A stretch of 16,432 bases of DNA from Winogradskyella sp. (GTDB lineage: Bacteria; Bacteroidota; Bacteroidia; Flavobacteriales; Flavobacteriaceae), in assembly GCA_030149115.1 (NCBI GenBank), contig JASBSE010000050.1, positions 1-16,432 on the forward strand, given 5' to 3'. Within the stretch, counting starts at the first letter, position 1, and each line of letters starts with the position of its first letter. Positions 1-5,820 of the stretch are shown here, in pieces. The notes beneath the pieces were generated by a model. It did no database searches. It was not told where the DNA came from and saw nothing but the letters and a program-made list of their open reading frames with translations. The position numbers and the translations under genes were made by a program.

Positions 1-10
1 GTTGTAGCCA
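1..10 (+). other. R' box of the attC-like site left of the window (start of cassette 1)
   Basis: The window opens with GTTGTAGCCA. This is the exact reverse complement of TGGCTACAAC at 705-714, which opens the repeat at the other end of the same cassette. It is therefore read as the last box of an attC-like site that lies mostly outside the window, and it shows that the array continues leftwards. Confidence 0.6.
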
Positions 11-25
11 ATTAAAACCAAGAAT

Positions 26-697
26 ATGGGATTAGATATGAGACCTTTAGGAAAACCAAAAAAAGGATTTGAAAAAAGGTACGCAGAAATTTTTAAAATG
101 GTGGAATCAGACAATATTCCGAAACCCAGTTTTTTAGATAAATTAAGGGGTAAAAAGTTTCCAACCAAAGACCAATTGATTCAGGAGTGGTTTGAAAATC
201 AAATTCCTACTTATGAGACAATTAAAGCCCCAATGGTAGGAAGAGACCAAGAGGCTGAAAAGTGGCTAAAGCAAAAATATGATGAATTAGAAAAAAAACC
301 TTCTTGGGAAGAATTCTTGAAAGAGCACCAAGGTTTTTATGTTATACCTCTTGCTAAAGAACAAGATGGAGTTCCGTGCTATATAGCTTTGGGACAGGAT
401 GAAAATGTTTTCAGAGGACAATTTCTTGTTGATTGTGTTGATTTAATTGGAGAAGACCTTGCCAATGAAGCTTGGGAAACTAAATTAGCCGAAGATACAC
501 TGGACTACGGAAATAGATTAATGGAAGTAGCTGAAAAAATTGCTAAAGAAAATAATTTAGAGTATTTGAAAGACCAAAAAATTCCACCAGATGCTGACGA
601 GGAAACTTTGGAAAGTAAATTACATATCGTTTATTCTTTAGCAAAATGGTTGACTTTTTACGGAAAGAATGGACACGGATATGAAGCTGATTTTTAA
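26..697 (+). CDS. Cassette-borne hypothetical soluble protein, 223 aa
   Basis: I do not recognise this family. The protein is charged and hydrophilic, with no signal peptide or membrane segment, so it is probably cytoplasmic. It opens with MGLDMRPLGKPKKGFEKR, which looks like a conserved N-terminal signature; the middle is lysine- and glutamate-rich with probable helices. The C-terminal stretch (about 198-223) is more aromatic and ends HGYEADF. The ATG at 26 lies only 25 bases after the cassette start, as is usual for integron cassettes. A second in-frame ATG at 38 is possible, but the first fits the signature better. The stop is followed within eight bases by the attC-like repeat. It is the sole gene of cassette 1. 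Functions common among cassette genes, such as immunity or stress roles, are possible but nothing here shows one. Confidence 0.8.
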   Translation: MGLDMRPLGKPKKGFEKRYAEIFKMVESDNIPKPSFLDKLRGKKFPTKDQLIQEWFENQIPTYETIKAPMVGRDQEAEKWLKQKYDELEKKPSWEEFLKEHQGFYVIPLAKEQDGVPCYIALGQDENVFRGQFLVDCVDLIGEDLANEAWETKLAEDTLDYGNRLMEVAEKIAKENNLEYLKDQKIPPDADEETLESKLHIVYSLAKWLTFYGKNGHGYEADF

Positions 698-704
698 AAA
701 TAAC

Positions 705-841
705 TGGCTACAACAATGGCTATAAGTAATTGCTTTTTCTCGCCTACTTCTGAAAATCCTCGCGGATTTTCAGTTTGGTGTGTACTTGCAAAGTTAAGTG
801 CTAACCCACGCAACTACTCATAGCCGAGACCGTTGTGCGTA
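705..841 (+). repeat. attC-like site 1 (intact, 137 nt)
   Basis: R'' is TGGCTACAAC (705-714) and R' is GTTGTGCGTA (832-841). The inner arms GGCTAT (718-723) and ATAGCC (820-825) pair perfectly. Further in, AGTAATTGC (725-733) pairs with GCAACTACT (810-818) with one mismatch. A central hairpin with a perfect 10-bp stem, CTGAAAATCC (750-759) and GGATTTTCAG (764-773), closes on a four-base loop. The spacers between outer and inner boxes are unequal (3 and 6 bases), which recalls the unpaired bases of folded attC sites. The length lies within the classical attC range. Confidence 0.7.
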
Positions 842-904
842 ATATACCAGCATAGTGCTAAATTAAAGTATAGTATCTTTTAATAAATTTAACTAAAATA
901 AATT

Positions 905-1519
905 ATGATAAAAATCGGACAAGGAGGAGCTGGAAAAGTTTTTAGGGTAAGCGAAACAACCGCAGAAAAAATTGTACAATTAACTAAAACACCCACTTTT
1001 GAAACTAAAGAATTTATAAAGAATAATCTCATTAATATTTTCAATAACTCAATATATAATGTGCAATCTATTCAGTTTTTTGAAAAGAACGCAGTCATTA
1101 GATGGGATTATATTTCAGGTATAACTCTTGAAAATTACCTCAATCAAGGATTTAAATTAAATACTCACCAGATAGATTCAATATACAAAGCAATTGAAGA
1201 TTTAACTGCAATAAACATAAATCACGGAGATATTTCAGGTTCAAACATTTTGATTACAGATAAAAAAGAGATTAAACTAATTGATTTCAGATTGTTAGAC
1301 TCTAACAACGAAGACATAACATTATATGCAAATGTTGATGTTAATTCAATCATGAGAGCTAATATTACTCGTAGAAATATTACGCGAGGTGTAAATGCAG
1401 AAAGTATGATTACAAGAAGAAACATAACTCGTGGACAAGTTACTAGAGCCAATTATAGTTTCGACAATGATAACGACTTAAATTCTTTTGAGAATTTAAA
1501 AATTAAACTTGCTATTTAA
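905..1519 (+). CDS. Protein-kinase-like protein with C-terminal pentapeptide-repeat tail, 204 aa
   Basis: The N-terminus carries a glycine-rich loop, GQGGAGKVF (residues 5-13), with a candidate ATP-binding lysine at K22. The catalytic loop is HGDISGSN (107-114), giving D109 as catalytic base and N114 as metal ligand. The metal-binding motif is DFR (127-129) in place of DFG. At about 135 residues the kinase part is much shorter than a normal Ser/Thr kinase, more like the minimal Bud32/RIO or Kdo-kinase folds, and its substrate is unknown. Residues 142-186 (bases 1328-1462) fall into nine pentads with hydrophobic centres, such as ANITR, RNITR and SMITR, matching the A(N/D)LXX pentapeptide-repeat pattern of right-handed beta-helices; arginine recurs at the fifth position. 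It is the first gene of cassette 2, with a membrane-protein gene four bases downstream. TATCTTTT at 874-881 may be its own promoter element (weak). Confidence 0.8.
   Translation: MIKIGQGGAGKVFRVSETTAEKIVQLTKTPTFETKEFIKNNLINIFNNSIYNVQSIQFFEKNAVIRWDYISGITLENYLNQGFKLNTHQIDSIYKAIEDLTAININHGDISGSNILITDKKEIKLIDFRLLDSNNEDITLYANVDVNSIMRANITRRNITRGVNAESMITRRNITRGQVTRANYSFDNDNDLNSFENLKIKLAI
1328..1462 (+). repeat. In-frame 15-bp repeat encoding nine pentapeptide units
   Basis: The kinase-like gene ends in a run of 15-base units coding for pentapeptides of the type (A/R)-N-I-T-R. The units are diverged at the DNA level, with synonymous changes between copies (for example three different arginine codons). 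The repeat is therefore kept at the protein level and is not a recent slippage product. Centre residues in order are V, I, I, I, N, I, I, V, Y. Confidence 0.65.
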
Positions 1520-1523
1520 CGAT

Positions 1524-2204
1524 ATGAGCAATTCTAATGAAGAAAGCATCCATATTTCTAAGGATGGAGTAAAACTTTCTTATTACAGATATGTGTCTGA
1601 AAGCACACCAGGTTTTCTCTTTGTATTAATCTCAATTGTTTATTTGAAATTAGCTCAATTTGGAATAGTGTCCTCAGAATTAACAAACATCCTTCTAAAA
1701 ATAAAATTAAGTGATGATTTTAAAATCGTATTAATCATAATTTTATTCATAGTCGCTATGCCAATTGGTGGGCTTATATCTGCGATTAGTTATTACTTTT
1801 TCGGCTGGATTGAAGTTCTACTTCTTAAAATTATCGTTAGGTTTAATTTGTTTTTAACAATATTGCCTAAACGTGCATATGATTTTAATAAAATAAAAAC
1901 TAAATATGATTTAAACTCAAGTAATTTTTTAGTCAAAGGCTACAAAATTCAAAGAAAAAATGAAGTTCTAGTGAATAAAATAAGTAAAATTGGAATAAAA
2001 GCGAATAGGACTTTCGCTAGGAATTTGATTTTTGTTTTTGTATACTTTTTTCTTTTACTTTCATTTAATCTTTCAGGGCTTAATTTGCTACTTTCGAGCA
2101 TCTCAATGTTAATTATAGTAGTTTTCTTAGGTCTTATATGTGCGTTAGAATTATTTGTAAGCCATCTGAATCTTTTTTTATCTGATTATAACGCAAATAA
2201 ATAA
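1524..2204 (+). CDS. Cassette-borne multi-pass membrane protein, 226 aa
   Basis: No known family is recognised. The ATG at 1524 is chosen as the start. It lies four bases after the kinase-like gene's stop, whereas the frame is open further upstream only through a TTG inside that gene. After a polar N-terminus of about 28 residues there are hydrophobic segments at about 29-48, 66-84 and 85-104. A basic, polar loop follows (about 115-160), then two more segments at about 163-185 and 190-212, giving four or five membrane spans in the inner membrane. The tight coupling to the upstream kinase-like gene within one cassette suggests the two work together, for example as a membrane partner or substrate of the kinase; that is inference only. 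The stop at 2202-2204 is followed immediately by the attC-like site. Confidence 0.75.
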   Translation: MSNSNEESIHISKDGVKLSYYRYVSESTPGFLFVLISIVYLKLAQFGIVSSELTNILLKIKLSDDFKIVLIIILFIVAMPIGGLISAISYYFFGWIEVLLLKIIVRFNLFLTILPKRAYDFNKIKTKYDLNSSNFLVKGYKIQRKNEVLVNKISKIGIKANRTFARNLIFVFVYFFLLLSFNLSGLNLLLSSISMLIIVVFLGLICALELFVSHLNLFLSDYNANK

Positions 2205-2207
2205 TAC

Positions 2208-2344
2208 TACGCACAACAATGGCTATAAGTAATTGCTTCTACTCGCCTACTTCTGAAAATCCTTGCGGATTTTCAGTTTGGTGTGTACTTGCAAAGTTAA
2301 CCGCTAAACCACGCAACTACTCATACACGAGACCGTTGTCACCA
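2208..2344 (+). repeat. attC-like site 2 (outer boxes intact, inner box mismatched)
   Basis: About 94% identical by eye to site 1 across the shared 125 bases. R'' TACGCACAAC (2208-2217) is the exact complement of this cassette's own start at 832-841. The central 10-bp hairpin (2253-2262 with 2267-2276, loop TTGC) is intact. The left inner arm GGCTAT (2221-2226) no longer pairs with its partner, which reads ATACAC instead of ATAGCC. R' is GTTGTCACCA (2335-2344) and opens cassette 3. Confidence 0.7.
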
Positions 2345-2352
2345 ATTAACCA

Positions 2353-2766
2353 ATGGAAGATTTTAAAACTTATAATGAACTTAAAAGGTTAAGTTCTGTT
2401 TTGTATTCAGACTCAGATGACCTTCAGGTAAACTACCAAATTTGTTGGAGTAATTCTATTAATTTAATAGAGGCTCTTACGGATGACCTCAAAAAGATTT
2501 TAAATGAAGCTTGCTATGTCACAAGCTTGAAATTCATACTTCAGGATGATACTTATAGACAAGGAGCAAGCGGATGCTTTTGTGAAATAAAATTCGACCA
2601 ATCAGATGAATTTACATTACTGGTTGAGTGTCTAATCGATTTTGATAAAATACAACTAAGAGTTAAGCAAAGACCTTTAAATCCAAAATTTGACCAAGTA
2701 TCACAACAAATTGAATTAAACTATAATTCAGAATTTTGGTGTGAAATGAATCATTTAAAAAATTAA
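2353..2766 (+). CDS. Cassette-borne hypothetical protein, 137 aa
   Basis: Not recognised. It is a small, acidic, probably cytoplasmic protein without signal peptide or membrane segment. The N-terminal half looks helical, running to the aromatic/acidic region around residue 30. The second half alternates hydrophobic and polar residues in a beta-like way and contains two close cysteines (GCFC, about residue 75). Such compact alpha/beta proteins are frequent cassette cargo and often act as immunity or binding proteins, but no motif here supports a specific role. The ATG is 18 bases after the cassette boundary, and the stop is followed after five bases by the next repeat. It is the sole gene of cassette 3. 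Confidence 0.72.
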   Translation: MEDFKTYNELKRLSSVLYSDSDDLQVNYQICWSNSINLIEALTDDLKKILNEACYVTSLKFILQDDTYRQGASGCFCEIKFDQSDEFTLLVECLIDFDKIQLRVKQRPLNPKFDQVSQQIELNYNSEFWCEMNHLKN

Positions 2767-2771
2767 AAAAC

Positions 2772-2840
2772 TGGCTACAATACAGTGTATAATTCATTGC
2801 TTCTGATTTTCCGAAACTAGCCATACACAAAACCGCTACC
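2772..2840 (+). repeat. attC-like site 3 (short, degraded, about 69 nt)
   Basis: It opens with TGGCTACAA (2772-2780); the C of the ACAAC core has become T. Inner arms GTGTAT (2785-2790) and ATACAC (2823-2828) still pair. The large central hairpin is missing. The R' position reads GCTACC instead of GTTGT. Complementarity with the start of its own cassette at 2335 is only partial (9 of 13 bases), so this site has probably drifted or was rearranged. Confidence 0.5.
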
Positions 2841-2945
2841 TACCATTTGGAGCAACTTAACTAAATGAAAAACACCATTCACTAATTCAAGCTTGAAAAA
2901 GCAACTACAACAACCTAATTTTATACTTCTTAATCGAAGTCATTT

Positions 2946-3506
2946 ATGAAAAACATCCTGATAATAATTATAATTTCTTTTTTTGCGACAGAAGTAAGTG
3001 CACAAAATCTGCTTGAGATTGCATTAGAAGAAAAATCCTTGATTGTCTATGCAAAGCCAGCTAAACCAAAACTTTCACACTTTGCTCTTTATGAAAAAGA
3101 ATTTTTCATCGGGAAAAATAAATCGGACTCTTTAAATGTAAGAGAATTAATTTCAAAAATTGATAGTCTTGAAATTGATTATTCTCACTGGACAAAAGAT
3201 GAACTAAAAACTAAAATAATTGTTTCTAAAGGCAAAAAAATAAACTTGAAAAGTGAGATGTTAAGAGTCTCAGAAAAATCAAAAATTGAGCAAAAGAAAC
3301 TCAAAAAAGAAATAAAAGGTTATAACAACAATAAAACTGGATGGAGAAGCTATCCGCTTTCGGTTTCAAGACCACTAATTTCAAATGACGGAAAAATGGT
3401 TTTGATAACAATTATAAGAGGAAATTCTGGAGGAAGTACAGAATTATACAAAATGGAAAGTGGAAAGTGGAAACACTTTGAAAGTTTGCAAAGATGGGCT
3501 TATTAA
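2946..3506 (+). CDS. Cassette-borne secreted protein, 186 aa
   Basis: No known domain is recognised. A clear signal peptide spans about residues 1-19: MK, a run of isoleucines, then VSAQ with likely cleavage before Q20, so the mature protein is periplasmic or secreted. The rest is lysine-rich and soluble. The central part (about 60-125) looks helical. The last 50 residues contain GGSTELYKMESGKWKHFE, which resembles beta-strands that often close small exported Bacteroidota proteins reporting a computed value or binding a wall component. No active-site pattern is evident. About 105 bases of leader separate the ATG from the degraded boundary at 2835, longer than for the other cassettes. That leader contains a very short ATG frame at 2865 which I do not call. 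Confidence 0.75.
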   Translation: MKNILIIIIISFFATEVSAQNLLEIALEEKSLIVYAKPAKPKLSHFALYEKEFFIGKNKSDSLNVRELISKIDSLEIDYSHWTKDELKTKIIVSKGKKINLKSEMLRVSEKSKIEQKKLKKEIKGYNNNKTGWRSYPLSVSRPLISNDGKMVLITIIRGNSGGSTELYKMESGKWKHFESLQRWAY

Positions 3507-3518
3507 AACAAGTAACTT

Positions 3519-3650
3519 TATACAACAATGTATAGCTCATTGCTAGTATTTGCCTACCTACAAAAATCCTTGCGGATTTTCTATACGGTTTGTATTTGTT
3601 AAATTAGTAGCTGAGTCACGCAACTAAATAAGACACACATACGCTATATT
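3519..3650 (+). repeat. attC-like site 4 (degraded outer boxes, central hairpin kept)
   Basis: R'' reads TATACAAC (3519-3526). The left inner part AATGTATAGCTCATTGCT (3527-3544) and the later GCAACTAA (3620-3627) mirror site 1. The central hairpin survives with a 7-bp stem, AAAATCC (3563-3569) and GGATTTT (3574-3580), loop TTGC. The expected R' box has become GCTATATT (3643-3650), which no longer complements any R'' in view. Confidence 0.5.
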
Positions 3651-3674
3651 TAATTTAATAAAACGAACTCTGAA

Positions 3675-4232
3675 TTGAAAAAACTACTTATAATAACACT
3701 CTTTACATCCATAGTAGCTTGCGGAGTAAATAAAAATAAATCGGAATTTGACAAAATAACTTTTGACAAAGAATTGAATAGTAATTTGTTCAACTCAACT
3801 GAATTTATGCTCAATCCTTTGACTTTGAAAACGGAATATGGATATGACAATGTTCCTGACTCAACTCAGTATATTATAAAATCTAATGCTATTGTAAATA
3901 GCGATAGTTTAAGATTAATGAGGTTTACCGAATTAAAGCGCGTTGACTCTGATACTCTTGAATTAAAAATATTTGAAACCAATCCAGCATATAGTCAAAA
4001 TTTGACGATAACAATAGTTAACAATCAATTCAAATCCGATTTTAAATATTCTATGTCAGGACCACCAATCGACCCAAAAATAAAAACGATTGAACAAAAA
4101 TTGAGTGTAAAATCAATTCCAAAACAAAAAGGAGAAATGATTTTTGGAACATTTTATTTTAAAGGGCTTTGCAAATCGGATTGTAATGAAGAATTTGAAA
4201 TTAAAGGCGATTTTAAAGCCAAATTAGAATAA
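3675..4232 (+). CDS. Cassette-borne lipoprotein, 185 aa (TTG start)
   Basis: A lipoprotein signal is evident: a lysine-rich start, a hydrophobic core and a lipobox TSIVAC with the acylated cysteine at about residue 16. The mature part is polar and beta-rich with no recognised domain. Two cysteines close together (CKSDC, about 170-174) may form a disulphide. There is no in-frame ATG before the hydrophobic core, and an in-frame stop lies at 3651-3653, so TTG at 3675 must be the start if the gene is active. A single-base decay from ATG would fit the degraded state of this part of the array. The stop is about ten bases before a truncated attC-like site. Function unknown. Confidence 0.68.
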   Translation: MKKLLIITLFTSIVACGVNKNKSEFDKITFDKELNSNLFNSTEFMLNPLTLKTEYGYDNVPDSTQYIIKSNAIVNSDSLRLMRFTELKRVDSDTLELKIFETNPAYSQNLTITIVNNQFKSDFKYSMSGPPIDPKIKTIEQKLSVKSIPKQKGEMIFGTFYFKGLCKSDCNEEFEIKGDFKAKLE

Positions 4233-4240
4233 AAAGCAAA

Positions 4241-4281
4241 CACACAACAATAGCTATAAATAATTACTTATTGTCACCAAT
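4241..4281 (+). repeat. attC-like site 5 (truncated)
   Basis: Only the left arm remains: ACACAAC (4242-4248), then AATAGCTATAAATAATTACT, matching the left third of site 1. The sequence then jumps straight to ATTGTCACCAAT (4270-4281), which resembles the R' and following bases of cassette 3 (GTTGTCACCAAT at 2335). The central hairpin and right arm have been deleted, so folding into an attC structure is no longer possible. Confidence 0.5.
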
Positions 4282-4293
4282 AAAAATTCAATT

Positions 4294-4917
4294 ATGAAAA
4301 TCACTAAAATTTTAGTTCTCGTTTCAATTCTACTTCTAGGTTGTTCAGATGACAAGAAAAAAGAATCAGACATTGATAACTTAAATGAAACACCTGAAGT
4401 TCTTAACGACACCAAAAGCGAAGTCTCTTTTTCAAGAAGCAAACGATATAATCAAAACATCATTGAAGAGCTTTATGAAGAAGCCTTAACTAAAAAGGAA
4501 AAATTAGAGACATTAAACAACCTTATTGAAGAAATAACATCAGACAGTCTCAGTGACAAAACCAGTAATTATTTAAATTACATTAACATTAATAATCGTT
4601 ATTGGAATACAGCAAAATCGTATGCAAATAAATTAAATGACAGTATTAAAAAAATAGAAATTCTTGCTGTCATTGATAAACTTGAAAAAAGCTATCATGA
4701 AAGAATAGCTAACCATGAGATAAAAATGGATTCTATAGCTGATCTAAAAACCAATTTAAGTGACCAACTTATTCTAATGAAACTATTTGTTACTGAACCC
4801 ATGATCTACAATTATCAGTCTAATGAATTACCAGATATAGATGAGTTAAAATCGATTATAAAAGATTACCAAAAAGCTATAGAGAACTCTAAAGAATATT
4901 CAAAAATCAGAAAATAA
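4294..4917 (+). CDS. Cassette-borne lipoprotein with coiled-coil-like helices, 207 aa
   Basis: The N-terminus is a lipoprotein signal ending in the lipobox SILLLGC (cysteine at about residue 17). It is followed at once by SDDKKK, an acidic patch of the kind that promotes surface export of lipoproteins in Bacteroidota. The remainder is almost entirely helical in appearance, rich in E, K, N, I and L with heptad-like spacing from about residue 50 to 200, and has no cysteines or recognisable catalytic motif. It is the last gene of the array. No attC-like repeat follows it, and the next gene (4960) looks chromosomal. A structural or adaptor role at the envelope is possible; the function is unknown. 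Confidence 0.73.
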   Translation: MKITKILVLVSILLLGCSDDKKKESDIDNLNETPEVLNDTKSEVSFSRSKRYNQNIIEELYEEALTKKEKLETLNNLIEEITSDSLSDKTSNYLNYININNRYWNTAKSYANKLNDSIKKIEILAVIDKLEKSYHERIANHEIKMDSIADLKTNLSDQLILMKLFVTEPMIYNYQSNELPDIDELKSIIKDYQKAIENSKEYSKIRK

Positions 4918-4959
4918 TAACTTCTATTTCAGAGCTTAACTAAACTCTAATTACAAACC

Positions 4960-5451
4960 ATGCAAGACTACAAAATCCCAAGCCAAACCAGAATCGGTCA
5001 TGTACACTTAAAGGTTTCTAATCTTCAACGCTCTTTAGACTTTTATTGTAACCTTTTGGGCTTTGAACTTACTATGAAATATGGTGAGGACGCTGCTTTT
5101 ATTTCGGCTGGTGGTTACCATCATCATATTGGTCTTAATACATGGTATTCTAAAAATGCACCCAAAGCAGCAACAAAAAGTGTTGGTTTGTTTCATACAG
5201 CAATAGTGTATCCTACCAGAAAGGATTTAGCACGTATTGTACATAGATTAAGACAAAAAAACTACCACTTAACAGGTAGTGCAGATCATGGTGTATCTGA
5301 AGCTATTTATTTAGATGATCCTGATGGAAATGGTGTAGAACTCTATTGGGATAAACCTAAAGAGCTTTGGCCTCAAAAAGGAGATGGTGGATTAGATATG
5401 TACACAAAACCGCTAAATACTAAAGACCTGCTCTCTGAACTTGACAATTAA
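4960..5451 (+). CDS. VOC superfamily (glyoxalase/extradiol dioxygenase fold) protein, 163 aa
   Basis: The protein carries one vicinal-oxygen-chelate domain of two beta-alpha-beta-beta-beta modules. Candidate metal ligands follow the family pattern: a histidine in IGHVHL (H14 or H16), H79 in GLFHTA and E127 in NGVELYW. The signature YHHHIGLN at 53-60 and DPDGNGVEL near the end are typical of the branch annotated as glyoxalase / catechol-2,3-dioxygenase CatE-like, although CatE itself has two such domains and this protein has one. It is probably a cytoplasmic metalloenzyme acting on a small dicarbonyl or aromatic substrate; the exact substrate cannot be read from sequence. It is the first gene right of the cassette array, 42 bases after the last cassette gene. 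Confidence 0.85.
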   Translation: MQDYKIPSQTRIGHVHLKVSNLQRSLDFYCNLLGFELTMKYGEDAAFISAGGYHHHIGLNTWYSKNAPKAATKSVGLFHTAIVYPTRKDLARIVHRLRQKNYHLTGSADHGVSEAIYLDDPDGNGVELYWDKPKELWPQKGDGGLDMYTKPLNTKDLLSELDN

Positions 5452-5477
5452 CGGTTAAAAACCAATAAAACCTTCAT

Positions 5478-5816
5478 ATGAAACTAGTAACACGCTGTAA
5501 ATCTTGCAATAAAGACATAATAATAAAATCTAATGCTGCAACGCGACCAGATTTGCAAATGCAAAAAGGCGACGAGTTTAAAGTAAATTGTTTTAACTGC
5601 GGTAAAATAGATAAAAAGCACGTTAATGATATTAAGGCAGAAGCTAACAACATGATTATTCTTATTGGTGTAGCCATTGGAGTAATCGCTTCTATTACGC
5701 TTTGGGTATTATTTGGCACCATAGGAACTATAGGCTTGGCTATTCCTATTTTATTTTGGTATCAGCAAATGGATGCTACAAAGGGATTTAATTCTTATAT
5801 GATAAAACGTAAGTAG
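5478..5816 (+). CDS. Small zinc-ribbon membrane protein, 112 aa
   Basis: Two CxxC pairs (C7/C10 and C38/C41) at the N-terminus form a probable zinc ribbon. A hydrophobic region from about residue 58 to 97 follows, likely two membrane spans separated by a glycine-rich turn, and the tail is short and basic. The topology suggests a cytoplasmic zinc knuckle anchored in the inner membrane. No catalytic domain is present and I do not recognise a named family. It lies 26 bases after the VOC gene and may share its transcript. Its stop is only four bases from the stop of the convergent UPF0126 gene. Confidence 0.75.
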   Translation: MKLVTRCKSCNKDIIIKSNAATRPDLQMQKGDEFKVNCFNCGKIDKKHVNDIKAEANNMIILIGVAIGVIASITLWVLFGTIGTIGLAIPILFWYQQMDATKGFNSYMIKRK

Positions 5817-5820
5817 GTTG

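Larger units (their letters stand above)
1..4917 (+). mobile_element. Integron-like gene cassette array (six cassettes, array continues to the left)
   Basis: Six units, each with one or two genes, all on the plus strand, are separated by related repeats placed a few to a few tens of bases after each stop codon. Approximate cassette starts are 1, 832, 2335, 2835, 3642 and 4270. The first two cassettes begin with ten bases that are the perfect reverse complement of the start of the repeat at their own 3' end, the signature of circularised integron cassettes (R' and R'' boxes). The core here is GTTGT/ACAAC, which differs from the classical GTTRRRY/RYYYAAC at one position, so standard attC searches may miss it. 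No integrase is in the window, so this is either the distal part of an integron or a cluster of attC sites without integrase. Exchange by another recombinase or by homologous recombination is not excluded. Confidence 0.7.

Noticed and set aside
1509..1523. Upstream TTG start for the membrane protein, overlapping the kinase-like gene
   Set aside because: The ATG at 1524 gives a normal four-base gap; the TTG would add only five residues and lies inside the preceding gene.
705..2344. The long intergenic repeats as a CRISPR array or a transposon pair
   Set aside because: The repeats are about 137 bases, separated by different genes of different length, with no short regular spacers and no transposase or target duplication. 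Their outer ends match the neighbouring cassette, not each other.
2841..2945. A short ATG frame at 2865 in the leader of the secreted-protein cassette
   Set aside because: It stops after six codons and shows no protein-like or leader-peptide feature.
2335..4281. Cassettes 3 and 6 as duplicates because both start with TTGTCACCAAT
   Set aside because: The shared bases end after the boundary; the genes (2353-2766 and 4294-4917) are unrelated in length, signal peptide and composition.
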